From positions 868,001-932,000 of the forward strand of contig NZ_CP061721.1 in NCBI RefSeq assembly GCF_014764445.1: DNA of 64,000 nucleotides, given 5' to 3'. The DNA comes from Pseudarthrobacter sp. BIM B-2242 (GTDB lineage: Bacteria > Actinomycetota > Actinomycetes > Actinomycetales > Micrococcaceae). Within the stretch, counting starts at the first letter, position 1; the number at the start of each line of letters is the position of its first letter. Shown piece after piece: positions 43,143 through 51,339 of the stretch. The position numbers were made by a program, and so were the translations under genes. The notes under the pieces were generated by a model. That model did no database searches. It saw only the letters and a list, made by a program, of their open reading frames with translations, and was not told the origin of the DNA.

Positions 43143-43156
43143 AGAGAACGTTTGCA
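43143..43156. promoter_or_regulatory. Third LacI-type operator
   Basis: AGAGAACGTTTGCA carries the same AACGTT core with the downstream TTTGC of the first site. It lies 14 bp before the lacI-type start codon and suits autorepression or loop formation with the double operator. Confidence 0.65.
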
Positions 43157-43170
43157 AAAGGAGGAATAGA

Positions 43171-44232
43171 GTGTCAGTAACGCCATCACTGCAGAGGAGA
43201 ACAGCCATGGAACCGGCCGTCCCCGGCACTATCGTCACGCTCAAAGATGTTGCCGCGGCCAGTGGAGTGAGCATCTCGACCGCCAGCCGCGCCCTCGACG
43301 AACGCACCACATCCCGTTCGGCGGCCGCAGCGCACGTCAGGAAAATCGCCGAGGAGCTTGGCTATCGCCGCAATTCCTTCGCCTCCAACCTGCGCAGGGG
43401 TGAGACAAGGACCCTCGGAGTGCTGGTTCCCCGGCTCAGCGACACGGTAATGGCCCTCATGTTTGAAGAACTGGAGCGGGCTGCGTCGGACCGCGGATAC
43501 TTTGCCATGGTCGCCACCAGCGGCGATGATCCCGACGACGAACGCCGGGCAGCGGAGACGCTCCTCGACCGGAATGTCGACGGGCTCATCCTGGCCACGG
43601 CCCGAATTGACGATGATCTGCCCAGGCATTTGCGTGAACGGGGCGTGGCCCACGCGCTGGTGCTGCGCACCGACGGGGTTAGCCCCTCGGCTCTTGGCGA
43701 CGACGAGGTGGGCGGATACTTGGCGGTCCGGCATCTCATCGACCTCGGGCACCGTGGCATCGCGGTAGTTACCGGCCCGTCCTTTACCTCGACCGGGAGA
43801 GCCCGCCTCGCAGGTGCCTGCAGAGCCCTGGAAGGAGCAGGCATCGACGCCCGGAAAGACTGGCTGATTGCCGCCGGCTATGGCATCGAAAGCGGGCTGT
43901 CCGCTGCGGAAACCCTCTTGGCTCCCGACGCCCCGAACCGTCCCAGCGCGGTGTTTGCCGCCAACGACAACCTGGCCATGGGGATCATCGCAGCCGCGCA
44001 CCGCCGCGGTATTACGGTCGGAGAGGACCTGGCCCTGGTTGGCTACAACGACATACCGCTCTCGTCACGCCTTTCAATTCCGCTCTCCTCCGTGCGGGTG
44101 CCCCTGGACCAGATAGCAGGCAATGCGATCGACCTCATTGTGAACCCGGGTAAGGAACCAAAAATTCGGAAATCCATGCCCACCCTGATACCCCGCCAGT
44201 CGAGCGGTACCCCCCGATACTCGGTGCGGTAG
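43171..44232 (+). CDS. LacI family transcriptional regulator
   Basis: A 353-residue repressor. The helix-turn-helix is VTLKDVAAASGVSISTASRALD with hinge RKIAEELGYRRNSFASNLRRG; a periplasmic-binding-protein-like sensor follows from about 75 to the end (TLGVLVPRLSDTVMALMFEELE; GLILATARIDDDLP; AVFAANDNLAMGIIAAAHRRGI). GTG at 43171 with AAGGAGG six bases upstream is clearly the start; the in-frame ATG at 43207 would still keep the DNA-binding domain. It is divergent from the DHDPS-family gene and probably controls it and the Nramp-like gene. Confidence 0.93.
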   Translation: MSVTPSLQRRTAMEPAVPGTIVTLKDVAAASGVSISTASRALDERTTSRSAAAAHVRKIAEELGYRRNSFASNLRRGETRTLGVLVPRLSDTVMALMFEELERAASDRGYFAMVATSGDDPDDERRAAETLLDRNVDGLILATARIDDDLPRHLRERGVAHALVLRTDGVSPSALGDDEVGGYLAVRHLIDLGHRGIAVVTGPSFTSTGRARLAGACRALEGAGIDARKDWLIAAGYGIESGLSAAETLLAPDAPNRPSAVFAANDNLAMGIIAAAHRRGITVGEDLALVGYNDIPLSSRLSIPLSSVRVPLDQIAGNAIDLIVNPGKEPKIRKSMPTLIPRQSSGTPRYSVR

Positions 44233-44372
44233 GCAGGAGTTTAGGTGTAGCTACCTTGGATTTGTGTCGGGGTTTCGGCCAATGCGTCAAAAATGACACG
44301 GCAATTCACTGCTCCGGTCAAGACCGGCTCAAGTCTCCATCAAGGTTGTCAGAGATTCACCCCAATTTCGGA

Positions 44373-44449
44373 TTCCCGGGCTTCCCGGGAATTAGGCTCG
44401 GCATTTACGTGAACTTTCAATAGAAAAGGTCGGGCTCAGCGTTGAGCCC
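44373..44449. promoter_or_regulatory. Two hairpins in leader of HNH-nuclease gene
   Basis: The first is TTCCCGGG/CCCGGGAA (44373-44391, 3-base loop). The second is GGGCTCA/TGAGCCC (44432-44449, loop GCGT), 20 bp before the start codon. The second would be close to the ribosome site and could affect initiation. No clear promoter was found in this 236-bp gap. Confidence 0.5.
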
Positions 44450-44468
44450 TGCCTAATGGGGAAAAGCA

Positions 44469-45851
44469 ATGTCGAACTATCAGACCCTCTTCGGGTCAGC
44501 ACCTCCTGCCCCTGTGCCCGGGCCGAAGCCGCCCCGCAGGCCTCGGGCTTCAACACTTATCGTTGGCGGCATCACAGCCCTGTTTATGATCATCGGTGGG
44601 TTCACGGGCGGTGTCGGCGGTGCACTCGTTTTCCTGGCCGTCGCGGCCGCCCTCACCGGCCTCTACGTTCTGGCCACCGGACGCCGCTCCTGGGCGGGGC
44701 TCCCGGCCAAACGCCGGGCCGGAGCCATTGCGCTGGCAGTCTCTTTTGCCCTTTTCATCGGCGGTGCCGCCGCCCTGCCGCGGACGGGTGCGAACGAACT
44801 GGAGGCAGCCTCCGCCGACTGGAACGCTGCCCCGGCGACCGCCCCGGCGAGCGCCTCTCAGGAAGGTTTGCCGACGCCGTCGTCCGCTCCCACGGCGCAG
44901 GCGACGGGCGCCCCGCTCGATCCCGACACGGCTTACGCCCTGGCGAACGGCACCAGCGCCGAGGCACCGAAGACGCAGCCGGCGTACGCCACGAAGGCGA
45001 TCGACCTGCTGGCCACCCTGCCCATCAAGGGCCGGGCGCCGAAGACCGGATATGACCGGGCGCTGTTCGGGCAGGCGTGGATGGACGTGGACCGCAACGG
45101 CTGCGACACCCGGAATGACATACTCAAGCGCGACCTGACGGCAATCGAGTACACCAACAGCGTGCCCTGCAAGGTCCAGTCCGGCACCCTGGCGGACCCT
45201 TACACGGGCACCACCATCAGCTTCCTGCGGGGGAGTGCCACCAGCAGTGCCGTCCAGATCGACCACGTTGTTGCCCTCAGCGACGCCTGGCAGAAAGGCG
45301 CGCAGCAGCTGACCACGGAACAGCGGACAGCGTTCGCCAACGACCCGCTGAACCTGCAGTCGACGGACGGCCCCACCAACATAAAAAAGGGCGACGGCGA
45401 CGCCGCCACGTGGTTGCCGCCGAACAAAGGGTTCCGGTGCGAATACGTGGCGAGGCAGATTTCGGTGAAGGCAACGTACAGCCTGTGGGTCACCCAGGCA
45501 GAGCACGATGCGATGGCCAGGATCCTCGCCGACTGCGCCGGCCAGCTGGCACCGACTAATGCGCAGGCGCCTGTTGTCGCGGCGCCCGCGCCTGCCCCGG
45601 CTGTGGCACCTGCCCAGGTGCCGCCTGCCCCGGTGGCGCCCGGTCCCGCTCCTGCACCCGTGCCTGTGGTACCCGCCCCTGCTGCTCCCGCTCCGGCCAT
45701 ACCGGCACCGGCCCCTGCAGCGCCGGCCGCCGCTTACTACGCCAACTGCGCCGCAGCGAAGGCCGCAGGGGCGGCACCGATTCTTGCCGGTCAGGCCGGT
45801 TACCGCGCGGCCCTGGACCGCGACGCCGACGGCGTGGCCTGCGAAAGCTGA
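44469..45851 (+). CDS. Membrane-anchored HNH nuclease with Excalibur domain
   Basis: A 460-residue protein. Three hydrophobic helices lie near 29-50, 52-70 and 86-103. A DUF1524/HNH-type nuclease domain follows, with IDHVVALSDAW (264-274), NDPLNLQ (291-297) and NIKKGD (304-309). Then comes a Pro/Ala/Val-rich linker (about 355-420), and last an Excalibur calcium-binding motif (YYANCAAAKAAGAAP...DRDADGVACE). Topology implies that the nuclease faces outside the cell. A role in DNA uptake, nutrient use or defence at the wall is possible but unproven. Ribosome site GGGGAAA. The following gene ends with the same Excalibur domain. Confidence 0.88.
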   Translation: MSNYQTLFGSAPPAPVPGPKPPRRPRASTLIVGGITALFMIIGGFTGGVGGALVFLAVAAALTGLYVLATGRRSWAGLPAKRRAGAIALAVSFALFIGGAAALPRTGANELEAASADWNAAPATAPASASQEGLPTPSSAPTAQATGAPLDPDTAYALANGTSAEAPKTQPAYATKAIDLLATLPIKGRAPKTGYDRALFGQAWMDVDRNGCDTRNDILKRDLTAIEYTNSVPCKVQSGTLADPYTGTTISFLRGSATSSAVQIDHVVALSDAWQKGAQQLTTEQRTAFANDPLNLQSTDGPTNIKKGDGDAATWLPPNKGFRCEYVARQISVKATYSLWVTQAEHDAMARILADCAGQLAPTNAQAPVVAAPAPAPAVAPAQVPPAPVAPGPAPAPVPVVPAPAAPAPAIPAPAPAAPAAAYYANCAAAKAAGAAPILAGQAGYRAALDRDADGVACES

Positions 45852-45893
45852 CTCTCTTCCATCACCCGTTACAAACTTTTCCAAGGGGGAAAA

Positions 45894-46589
45894 ATGAAAA
45901 AGACACTCGCACTGGTTGTACTCACCGGGCTCATGCTCACGGGTTGCGGTGGCACGAAGGAGGCACAGCAGCCGACTGCCGCTGCTGCGGTTGTGGCAGA
46001 TGCCGTGGCTGTGCCAAGCGTGGTGGGCCTGGCGTTGGACAAAGCGACGGACCAGCTCAAGGATCTTGGGTTCGAGGTCAAGGCTGAGGACATCGTCGAC
46101 GGCAAAACGATCATGTCAAAGAAGAACTGGCAGGTCATGACCCAGGACCCCGCGGACGGCTCACAGGCCGCCAAGGGCTCTACCGTGAACCTCGGCGTTA
46201 AGTCGCTTGAAAAGCTTGAGGCGGAGAAGGCCGCCGCCGACAAGGTGGCAGCAGAGGCGGCTGCTGCCGAGAAGGCAGCCGCAGACAAGATTGCGGCGGA
46301 GAAAGCCGCGGCGGACAAGGCCGCAGCAGATCAGGCCGCTGCGCAGCTGGCTGCCGAACAGGCTGCAGCCCAGAAGGCAGCCGAAGCGGCGGCACAGGCG
46401 GCGAAGCCGGCACCCGTCGCTCCGGCACCCGCACCCGCCCCTGCACCGGCAGTCCAGGCACCGGCCGCCGCCTACTACGCGAACTGCGCGGCCGCCAAGG
46501 CCGCAGGTGCTGCGCCGCTGTACCGCGGTCAGCCCGGCTACCGGGCAGGCATGGATGGAGATTCCGACGGCGTGGCCTGCGAGAAGTAG
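45894..46589 (+). CDS. Lipoprotein with PASTA and Excalibur domains
   Basis: A 231-residue exported protein: lipobox LTGC (Cys18), one PASTA domain (about 38-103, VPSVVGLALDKATDQLKDLGFEV...PADGSQAAKGSTVNLGV), an Ala/Lys/Glu-rich coiled coil (about 104-170), a Pro/Ala linker and a C-terminal Excalibur motif (YYANCAAAKAAGAAPLYRG...DGDSDGVACEK). PASTA domains bind peptidoglycan, so it likely spans from membrane to wall. Ribosome site AAGGGGG. It is 42 bp after the HNH-Excalibur gene, probably co-transcribed. Confidence 0.9.
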   Translation: MKKTLALVVLTGLMLTGCGGTKEAQQPTAAAAVVADAVAVPSVVGLALDKATDQLKDLGFEVKAEDIVDGKTIMSKKNWQVMTQDPADGSQAAKGSTVNLGVKSLEKLEAEKAAADKVAAEAAAAEKAAADKIAAEKAAADKAAADQAAAQLAAEQAAAQKAAEAAAQAAKPAPVAPAPAPAPAPAVQAPAAAYYANCAAAKAAGAAPLYRGQPGYRAGMDGDSDGVACEK

Positions 46590-46617
46590 TCCCAGCCAGC
46601 AGGGCTGAACGAGCCCG

Positions 46618-46700
46618 CCGTCGCGGGGCACATTGACACGGACACGCCGCGGATTGGGCCCGTCCAGGCGCCGGTTCGCCGTCAATGTGCCCCGCGACGG
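46618..46700. repeat. Perfect 20-bp inverted repeat
   Basis: CCGTCGCGGGGCACATTGAC (46618-46637) and its exact reverse complement (46681-46700) flank 43 bp. It lies 28 bp after the PASTA-Excalibur stop. It could be a large terminator or cruciform, or the relic of a small mobile repeat. Confidence 0.85.
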
Positions 46701-46881
46701 GTGCCCCTGGCAGTGCGCGAAGGCAGGGCGGGCAGCTTTGCGGAACGTGTTGTCACCACGCTCAGGTGGGCCTACGCTATGGCCACGGCCCCACGCCGGG
46801 GCCGGCCAGGACCCTCCCTCACGGGGTGCCGGGCACATGCTGGGAATGCCGCGTCCTGGACATCACGGGACAGGAAAGACC

Positions 46882-47202
46882 ATGACCAAGTATCTGTTTG
46901 AAGCCAATTATGTGGGCGACGGAATCAAGGGGCTCATGCGTGAGGGCGGCACCAAGCGTCGTGAGGCGCTGACAGAGGCGCTCCGCTCCGTCGGGGGAAC
47001 TATGGAGTGCTTCTACTACGCGTTCGGGGACGTCGATGTCCTGGGCGTGTTTGAGGTGCCGGCCCAGACGGACGCTGCGGCCCTTTCGCTGATGATCAAT
47101 TCCAGCGGCTCCGTGGACGTGCGCCTGAAGCCGCTCATGACACCGGAGGACATTGACGAGGCGGCCAAGAAGACCCCGTCATACCGCGCACCCGGGCAAT
47201 AA
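46882..47202 (+). CDS. GYD domain protein
   Basis: A 106-residue protein with the GYD/ferredoxin-like fold: YLFEANYVGDGIKGLMREGGTKRREALTEALRSVGGTMECFYYAFGDVDVLGVFEVP. The family is named for its conserved GYD-like turn, here GDVD. Small dimeric proteins of this type occur widely in actinobacteria, function unknown. ATG at 46882 has CAGGAAAG upstream. The last codons are part of a 15-bp tandem repeat. Confidence 0.88.
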   Translation: MTKYLFEANYVGDGIKGLMREGGTKRREALTEALRSVGGTMECFYYAFGDVDVLGVFEVPAQTDAAALSLMINSSGSVDVRLKPLMTPEDIDEAAKKTPSYRAPGQ

Positions 47203-47233
47203 CCACCCGGGCAGTAACCGCCCGGGAACTGGG
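47189..47233. repeat. 15-bp tandem repeat across the GYD stop codon
   Basis: Units CACCCGGGCAATAAC (47189-47203), CACCCGGGCAGTAAC (47204-47218) and CGCCCGGGAACTGGG (47219-47233). The duplication copied the stop codon region, so the protein end is unaffected. Confidence 0.7.
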
Positions 47234-47261
47234 CGCGTGCGCGGTTCCAACGGAAATCCGC

Positions 47262-48173
47262 TCACGCGGCAGGCTCGTAGCCGACAAGCCAGTGAAGCCC
47301 ATGACGGTCAATGACCTGGCCGTCGGAGGCGCCCCACGGCTTGGGGGAGAGCGGATCGAGCACCGACCCGTCAACGGAGAGTTTGTCGAACCACTCGTGG
47401 AGGACCGCTGGCTCAGCGGTTCCCAGCAGCGAAAGCATGATGCCCTCGAGCCGGACCGTTGATTGGCCTTCGGCTGCATCCGATCCCGCCAGGGCCACCA
47501 CGCCGTCGAGCGTTCCATGGGCTATGGCAGTGGGGTCGCCGTCGCTCCTGCCGAAGTCCTCATACGTGTAGAGGGACAGCTCGCCGCCGAAGACATCCGA
47601 GTAGAAGGTCAGCGCTTCGCGCGCCGTTCCCGGGAAAGAGAGATAGACACGGGGCCCCGCCATGCGTCCGCTGGTCACGGGGGTTATGGCGGAGCTCTCC
47701 TTGACCCGGTCGATGGTGGCAGCCCAGCCCTCTTGGGTGCCTTCCCGGATGAGCTTTTGCACCTCGTTGATGTCGAGGTGCGCAGCGAACCGGACAGTGA
47801 GGACGAGTTCCGTTTCGCTGCCGGCGCCGTTGAGCTGCACCGTGACAACAGGGGCGCCCAGCTCGTTCCCGCCGCCCAGCTCCGGCCAGCCGCCGGCTGC
47901 TCCCCAACGGAAGACGAGCCGTTCGTCGGGAACGATCTCCAAGTAGATCCCGCCTGTGGGGTAGCTAAGGTCCTCATTGACCACCATCTGCTGTTTCCAC
48001 GTTCCCCCAACGCGGAGGTCCACCTCAATAGGCGTGGCGGGTGTGGGCATGTCCGGGTTGTAGAACCAGGCGAGGTGTTCAGGGTCAGTCCATGCTGTGA
48101 ATACGGCATGCCGGGATGCGGCAATGACCCGGGTTAACGTGAAGCTACGGTCCTGCGTCGGGTAGTCGGTCAT
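47262..48173 (-). CDS. SRPBCC-VOC fusion protein
   Basis: A 303-residue two-domain protein. Residues about 10-160 form an AHSA1-type SRPBCC domain (TRVIAASRHAVFTAWTDPEHLAWFY; GWAATIDRVKESS). Residues about 170-303 form a PhnB-like VOC domain (RVYLSFPGTAREALTFYSDVFGGELSLYTYEDF; DPLSPKPWGASDGQVIDRHGLHWLVGYE). The two domains more often appear as separate adjacent genes. The second ATG (48173) has the better spacing from GGAGG; ATG 48176 adds one residue. Ligand unknown; binding of a hydrophobic small molecule is likely from both folds. Confidence 0.88.
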   Translation of the reverse strand: MTDYPTQDRSFTLTRVIAASRHAVFTAWTDPEHLAWFYNPDMPTPATPIEVDLRVGGTWKQQMVVNEDLSYPTGGIYLEIVPDERLVFRWGAAGGWPELGGGNELGAPVVTVQLNGAGSETELVLTVRFAAHLDINEVQKLIREGTQEGWAATIDRVKESSAITPVTSGRMAGPRVYLSFPGTAREALTFYSDVFGGELSLYTYEDFGRSDGDPTAIAHGTLDGVVALAGSDAAEGQSTVRLEGIMLSLLGTAEPAVLHEWFDKLSVDGSVLDPLSPKPWGASDGQVIDRHGLHWLVGYEPAA

Positions 48174-48217
48174 CATCTGTCCTCCGGTTCTGTCGGCTCA
48201 TCGGGGTCGATCCTGCT

Positions 48218-48454
48218 TTATGGCGGGCCGAGCGTCAAGGAGATGCAGCCGTGCCCTGGAGATCCCGCTCGCTGCCGCAGGCCGCGGTTACTGCCGTTCG
48301 CCGGTGGTGGTGCCTGCCGATCCGCAATTCCCGAGACCCTGCGGACCTCGCGGAGCCGCGCCGGAAGGCCGGCAGCTGTTCGGCGGTAGTAGGTGCGCAG
48401 CAGCTGGGCTGCGGCGTCGGTATGGTCCTCATCCAGGATGTTAGGAATTGCCAT
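48218..48454 (-). CDS. Small hypothetical protein (78 aa)
   Basis: ATG at 48454 preceded by GGGGGATAC. The first half (MAIPNILDEDHTDAAAQLL, then RTYYRRTAAGLPARLREVR) looks like a real acidic-basic amphipathic protein; the second half is Arg/Gly/Pro rich and may be out of frame with the ancestral sequence. No family is recognised. Confidence 0.45.
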   Translation of the reverse strand: MAIPNILDEDHTDAAAQLLRTYYRRTAAGLPARLREVRRVSGIADRQAPPPANGSNRGLRQRAGSPGHGCISLTLGPP

Positions 48455-48584
48455 GTATCCCCCAAATCGTTGTGCCGGCCCTCTGAGCCGGAAATCCCGG
48501 GAAGTCTATCCGCCGAGAGGGTGCCGTCTGGCCTGCGGAACTGCTTGTGCTGGTTGAACATCAGGCAAATCATTCCGGCAGGCA

Positions 48585-49046
48585 TCAGACCTCGGCGCAT
48601 TCGCCCTTTGGCATGGACGGGTGGCCGAACAGGACGAAATGCGTCCCGTCGTCCTCCATCACGGCCACGTAGCTTGGACCGAAGATGGCGACGGCGGCCT
48701 CGCAGATGGCGATCGCCGCCCTGGCAGGTTCGCTGCCGTCGGCACCGCGAGGGTCAACAAGGCTGGTCCCGATGGTCATTCTGCCGGGTTCGGTTTCCGT
48801 GGCGGACCTGATCTGCTTCACCCAGGCCGCGTTGGCGTTCGCCGTTGTGAAGTCCGCGGTCCTGTCGGGATCGATTGCGGACGCAGGCAGCGATTCGGGC
48901 GCCGCAGCGGTCTGGCTTGGCGCTGTTGTCCCTGTGGGAGCCGGAGGCGCAGTTGGGCCGTCCGGGGCAGTCCCGGCCGACGACGACGCGCACCCCGTGA
49001 GCAGCAGGGCGGCAGCAACCGCGGCGGCGGGCAGGGCGTTGTTCAC
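48585..49046 (-). CDS. Putative lipoprotein
   Basis: A 153-residue exported protein with lipobox LLTGC (Cys19), a Thr/Ala/Pro-rich linker (about 20-60) and a C-terminal domain of about 85 residues (AAWVKQIRSATETEPGRMTIGT...AIAICEAAVAIFGPSYVAVMEDDGTHFVLFGHP). The GTG start overlaps the TGA of the preceding DUF2177 gene (GTGA), showing translational coupling. No function is recognised; it is the last gene of a four-gene operon. Confidence 0.78.
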   Translation of the reverse strand: MNNALPAAAVAAALLLTGCASSSAGTAPDGPTAPPAPTGTTAPSQTAAAPESLPASAIDPDRTADFTTANANAAWVKQIRSATETEPGRMTIGTSLVDPRGADGSEPARAAIAICEAAVAIFGPSYVAVMEDDGTHFVLFGHPSMPKGECAEV

Positions 49047-49474
49047 CGCACGTCCTGCTTCACCAGCACCCGCCGCAGGGCTGTGACCGTCAGCCAGGTG
49101 ACCAGGGCGCAGGCCCCGGCACCCCAGAGGATGTCCGTCACGGCCACCACGGCGGGGAAATCCTTGAGCACAGCGAACGCCGTCAGGGCCCACGTGGCGT
49201 AGGTGAAGAAGCCGAACAGGGCCGCCCCCGTGACGCGCTGCCGCAGCGTTGCCCCGGCGTCGTTGGGCCGCACGCCGTAGTGCACCATCCCGGCCACGAA
49301 GATCAGGTAGAACGCAGCGGCACCTGCGGCGTTGGGGCTGGCGGCGATCAGGTGGCCGATCTGGCTCTGGTAGAAGTTGCTCGCCACGAAGCTGATCCAG
49401 ACGAGGTCCAGGACAGCGAAGATCACAGCGGTGACGGCATAGGAGAGCAGCCAGCGTTTCAGTGCGGGGTTCAT
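49043..49474 (-). CDS. DUF2177 family membrane protein
   Basis: A 143-residue protein with four hydrophobic helices. The signature LDLVWISFVASNFYQSQIGHL near residues 22-42 and TYATWALTAFAVLKDFPAVVAVTDILWGAGAC near 91-122 identify DUF2177. The ATG overlaps the stop of the acyl-CoA synthetase gene (ATGA). Function unknown; the coupling suggests a role with lipid or envelope metabolism (inference). Confidence 0.88.
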   Translation of the reverse strand: MNPALKRWLLSYAVTAVIFAVLDLVWISFVASNFYQSQIGHLIAASPNAAGAAAFYLIFVAGMVHYGVRPNDAGATLRQRVTGAALFGFFTYATWALTAFAVLKDFPAVVAVTDILWGAGACALVTWLTVTALRRVLVKQDVR

Positions 49475-51339
49475 GCCTGGGTCCTTTGGTCGGCGTACAG
49501 GTTGTCCACGATGTGCCGGGCCCGTTCAGTGAAGGCGCCGCGCTTGAGCTTCATGGTGGGGGTGACGTTGCCGTTGGTCTCGCTGAGATCGGCCAGCAGC
49601 AGCACAAACCTGCGCACCTGCTCGGACCGCGCGATCTTCGCGTTGGCGGCACTGACGGCCTTGCCGATGGCGCCGAGGAGCCGGGCGTCCTCGATCTGCA
49701 CCGCGCCGCCGTCGTCCGGGATGCGCAGGCCCGCGAGATCCGCGATGCCCTCGCGCTCCGCCCAGGCCGCCACGGACTCCGGGTCCAGCAGCACCAGCCC
49801 GCCCAGGTACGGCTTGCCTTCACCCACCATCACGGCGTGGGCCACCAGGGGATCTCCCTCCACGTAGCCTTCCCAGATGGCGGGGGAGATGGTCTTTCCG
49901 CCGGCGGTGACAATCACGTCCTTGATCCGGCCCTGCAGCGTAAGGCGGCCCCGGTCATCCATCGAGCCGAGGTCGCCCGTGCGGAAGAACCCGTCACTGA
50001 AGGCCTCCGCGTTGTCCGACGCGCGCCGGTAGCCGGCGAACACGCCAACGCCGCGGGCCAACACCTCGCCCTGGTCCGAGATGCGCACCGTGGTGCCGGG
50101 CATGGGGACGCCCACCGACCCGGCGCTGATGGCTCCGGGCAGGTTCCCGGTCAGCGGGGCCGTAGTCTCGGTCAGGCCGTAGCCCTCGATGACCGGCAGG
50201 CCCAGGCCGCGGAAGAAGAGGGACAGCTCGGCGTCCAGCGCCGCGGCGCCGGAGAGCAGGTAGCCCAGCCGGCCGCCCACCAGCGTCCGGAGGCGGGCGT
50301 AGAACAGGCGGTCGAACAGCGCCCGCCGGGCACGCAGGCCGAGCGGGGCACGCACGGTTGGATCGGCGTCGTACGCTTCCTGAAACCGGCCCCACTCCAC
50401 GGCGGTGCGCTGCGCCACAGCCCAGACCCGGCCCAGCTTTTTGGACGCGGCGGCAGCGGCGGCGGACGCCTGGATTTTCTGCAGCACGCGCGGGACCACC
50501 ACCAGGAAGGTGGGTTTGAGCGCGCCGAGCGCGGGCACCACGTCCCGGGGATCGGACAGGTGCGCGATGCGCATCCCGTTGGCCAGGCAGATCAGCTGCA
50601 GGCCGCGCGCCAGCACGTGCGCCATGGGCAGGAAGATGATGGTGTTGCCGCCCTCCCGCACCACGTCCGTGTACGCGGCGGCCACGTTCAGGACCTGCCC
50701 CACGAAGTTCCCGTGCGTGATCAGGGCACCCTTGGGCGCGGCGGTGGTGCCGGAAGTGTAGACGATGGTGGCCACAGCATCGAGGTCCGCGAGCAGGCGC
50801 CGGTCCTCCACGGCACTGTCCGGAACGCCGGCGCCGAGCAGCACCAGGGCGGCCAGATCCGCTCCCGGGCGGGCGTCCATGGTCCAGACCCCCAGGCCGG
50901 GAGTTTCCGCGGCGGCAAACCCCGATTCAAGCAGCACGGCGTGCGCGGCGGTGCCGGCCAGGGCCAGCCGCACCCCGGCGTCGGCCAGGATCGCGTTCAC
51001 CTGGGGTGCCGCGGACGTTTCGTAGATGGGGACCACGACGGCGGCGGCGAACCACGCTGCCATGTCCGCCAGCGCCCATTCGTAGCGTGTGGGGGACATG
51101 ATGGCCAGCGAGTCGCCGGGCTGCAGGCCCGCGGCGATGAAGCCTTTGGCCAACGCCCGCACCTCGTCCACGAACTGCCGGGTGGTCACCTGCCGCCACG
51201 GGTCGGTGATGGCCGCATCGGGGGCCCGTACCTCGAAGGCAACATGCTCCGGTCTGGTCCGGAACCGGTGCATCAGCAGCTCCGTGGCGTTGCGGTGGCC
51301 GGCGGTGGAAACCAGCGGCGGGGAGGTGAACTCGTTCAA
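49471..51339 (-). CDS. Long-chain acyl-CoA synthetase (FadD15-like AMP-binding enzyme)
   Basis: A 622-residue adenylate-forming enzyme. The P-loop is TIVYTSGTTAAPKGALITHGN (about 191-211), then GYGLTETTAPLTGNLPG, FRTGDLGSMDDRGRLTLQGRIKDVIVTAGGKTISP, and the C-terminal Lys region VTPTMKLKRGAFTER. It activates fatty acids to acyl-AMP and acyl-CoA; the size and motifs match mycobacterial FadD15-type ligases. The TTG start overlaps the TGA of the marR gene (TTGA), so rare-start translation depends on coupling. First enzyme of the marR operon. Confidence 0.92.
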   Translation of the reverse strand: MNEFTSPPLVSTAGHRNATELLMHRFRTRPEHVAFEVRAPDAAITDPWRQVTTRQFVDEVRALAKGFIAAGLQPGDSLAIMSPTRYEWALADMAAWFAAAVVVPIYETSAAPQVNAILADAGVRLALAGTAAHAVLLESGFAAAETPGLGVWTMDARPGADLAALVLLGAGVPDSAVEDRRLLADLDAVATIVYTSGTTAAPKGALITHGNFVGQVLNVAAAYTDVVREGGNTIIFLPMAHVLARGLQLICLANGMRIAHLSDPRDVVPALGALKPTFLVVVPRVLQKIQASAAAAAASKKLGRVWAVAQRTAVEWGRFQEAYDADPTVRAPLGLRARRALFDRLFYARLRTLVGGRLGYLLSGAAALDAELSLFFRGLGLPVIEGYGLTETTAPLTGNLPGAISAGSVGVPMPGTTVRISDQGEVLARGVGVFAGYRRASDNAEAFSDGFFRTGDLGSMDDRGRLTLQGRIKDVIVTAGGKTISPAIWEGYVEGDPLVAHAVMVGEGKPYLGGLVLLDPESVAAWAEREGIADLAGLRIPDDGGAVQIEDARLLGAIGKAVSAANAKIARSEQVRRFVLLLADLSETNGNVTPTMKLKRGAFTERARHIVDNLYADQRTQA

